DNA of 32,533 bases. It comes from JALOBO01 sp023228225. Its GTDB lineage: Bacteria; Bacillota; Clostridia; Christensenellales; UBA1242. Of this stretch, positions 31,617-32,533 are shown piece after piece. The notes beneath the pieces are model-generated. The model did no database searches. It had not been told where the DNA came from and was given only the letters and a program-made list of their open reading frames with translations. Position 1 is the stretch's first letter; every line of letters begins with the position of its first letter. The position numbers were made by a program, and so were the translations under genes. The stretch spans positions 1 through 32,533 of the forward strand of contig JBAYMN010000012.1 in assembly GCA_041663585.1 (NCBI GenBank), written 5' to 3'.

Positions 31617-32533
31617 GTGAACAAAATTAAATTAACAACAAAGTTAATTATAATGATTTGCACCTTATTTATAGGTTCTTTTTTTGGAATGTATTCTTTT
31701 ACTCAAAAGGATATGTTAAACAACGGAAATGCAATTGTGGCATATGCTTGGAGCGGAAGTGGAACAAGTGGAAACCCATATTTAATTAGTAGTAAAACTG
31801 ATTTAATAGCGTTACGAACCGCTGTTAATTCGGGGACTACATATTCTGGATACTATTTTAAAATGACCGCTGATATTTCATTAACTGGTGAGGAATGGAT
31901 GCCAATTGGAAATATTGACAGTTGCCCATTTGAAGGGAATTTTAATGGCAATCGTTATACAATATCGTATTTGACAATAAGTGAAGATTCTGACTCTGAT
32001 TATTGTTTAGGTTTATTTGGTTATGTTAATAATGCCACTATTTCAAACTTTGCATTAACTTCAATGGAAATTTATATACGCGACTATAATTTTGCAGATT
32101 ATTGGGGTGCTGTTGCGGGACGAATCAGCAATACCACTATTTCAAATATTTCAGTAGCGGGGACAATGCGATCTGATTATATGTATGCTAGTGGTAAATA
32201 TATGGGCGGGCTAATTGGTTATGCAAATAATGATTCAATAATAAAAGCTTGTTATAATACTTCAAGTGTTTACACCAATTATTGGAATGGTGATTACCCA
32301 GTAGGCGGAATAGTTGGATATACGGATGGTACTATTGAGGCGTGCTATAATACAGGTGCGATAAGTGGGCGTGGCAGTAGCAGTAGTGTAAACAATATGA
32401 TAGTAGGAGGAATTGTAGGTTATTTAGAAGGGGCGAGTGCTTCTCATGGTACAATTGAAAAATGCCATAACACAGGGACAATTTATGCGGGCTGTGGTAT
32501 TTATCCTGGTTCTGATAATTCATATGCTGGTGG
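31617..32533 (+). CDS. Secreted GLUG-repeat surface protein (3' end outside window)
   Basis: The frame begins at GTG 31617, 11 bp after AGGAG, and stays open for 305 codons to the right edge. The start is a signal peptide (KIKLTTKLIIMICTLFIGSFFGMYSF). Then comes AYAWSGSGTSGNPYLISSKTDLIALRTAVNSG, the typical opening of large secreted proteins with GLUG repeats. The repeats themselves follow: GGLIGYANNDSIIKACYNTSSV, GGIVGYTDGTIEACYNTGAI and GGIVGYLEG...TIEKCHNTGTI, spaced about 40 residues apart. They form beta-helix-like surface or adhesin structures in related proteins. The role is probably contact with surroundings or host; the length and anchor are unknown because the end is missing. Confidence 0.85.
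   Translation, partial: MNKIKLTTKLIIMICTLFIGSFFGMYSFTQKDMLNNGNAIVAYAWSGSGTSGNPYLISSKTDLIALRTAVNSGTTYSGYYFKMTADISLTGEEWMPIGNIDSCPFEGNFNGNRYTISYLTISEDSDSDYCLGLFGYVNNATISNFALTSMEIYIRDYNFADYWGAVAGRISNTTISNISVAGTMRSDYMYASGKYMGGLIGYANNDSIIKACYNTSSVYTNYWNGDYPVGGIVGYTDGTIEACYNTGAISGRGSSSSVNNMIVGGIVGYLEGASASHGTIEKCHNTGTIYAGCGIYPGSDNSYAG

Noticed and set aside
1..32533. CRISPR arrays, transposases or rRNA genes
   Set aside because: No regularly spaced repeats with unique spacers, no transposase motifs and no rRNA sequence were found on reading.

Overview
The window reads as a stretch of chromosome from an AT-rich, low-GC Gram-positive bacterium, most likely an uncultured member of Bacillota (Clostridia-like). 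This is inferred from a Veg-family protein, gyrB-gyrA in tandem, strong AGGAGG ribosome sites, sigma-A promoters of the TTGACA/TATAAT type, QueH, and a GLUG-repeat surface protein opening with a WSGSGTSGNPYLI-type segment. TGA is used as a stop, so the code is standard. The exact lineage cannot be fixed from the sequence alone.

Left part (1-9850): accessory DNA. It opens with the 3' part of a Fic gene, a small unknown gene and a complete type III restriction-modification pair (mod, res) closed by a strong terminator. Next comes a gene-poor 0.6 kb block (about 5865-6270) that looks like a structured non-coding RNA ending in its own terminator. A lone cysteine hydrolase on the minus strand follows, then a C-poor region with long direct repeats, then a recombination operon: a catalytically degenerate integrase-like protein, an excisionase-like HTH protein and a full tyrosine integrase. 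The operon ends in a terminator just before a tRNA-Arg(UCG) gene on the opposite strand, the classic right edge of an element integrated at a tRNA. Beside that tRNA is a second tRNA-Arg(UCG) that lacks exactly the 3' strand of its acceptor stem. The left end of the element is not in the window.

Middle and right part (10020-31143): mostly ordinary chromosome. It holds signal peptidase I with a membrane-anchored unknown protein, two tandem 7TM-GGDEF diguanylate cyclases, argS, queH, NAD kinase, enolase, a two-wing HTH-like unknown, an SLC13/ArsB-type permease, a NUDIX hydrolase, an ABC-2 permease remnant, veg, a second unexplained structured region (about 22640-23100), tRNA-Arg(ACG), gyrB, gyrA, an MscS channel, and a divergent nucleoside hydrolase/ribokinase pair forming a ribose-salvage unit.

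The window ends inside a large secreted GLUG-repeat protein that starts at a GTG codon (31617) and runs off the edge.

The most promising unexplained signals are the two structured intergenic regions, the broken/intact tRNA-Arg(UCG) pair beside the integrase, and the degenerate integrase paralogue encoded with the true one. None matched a family I could name with confidence.
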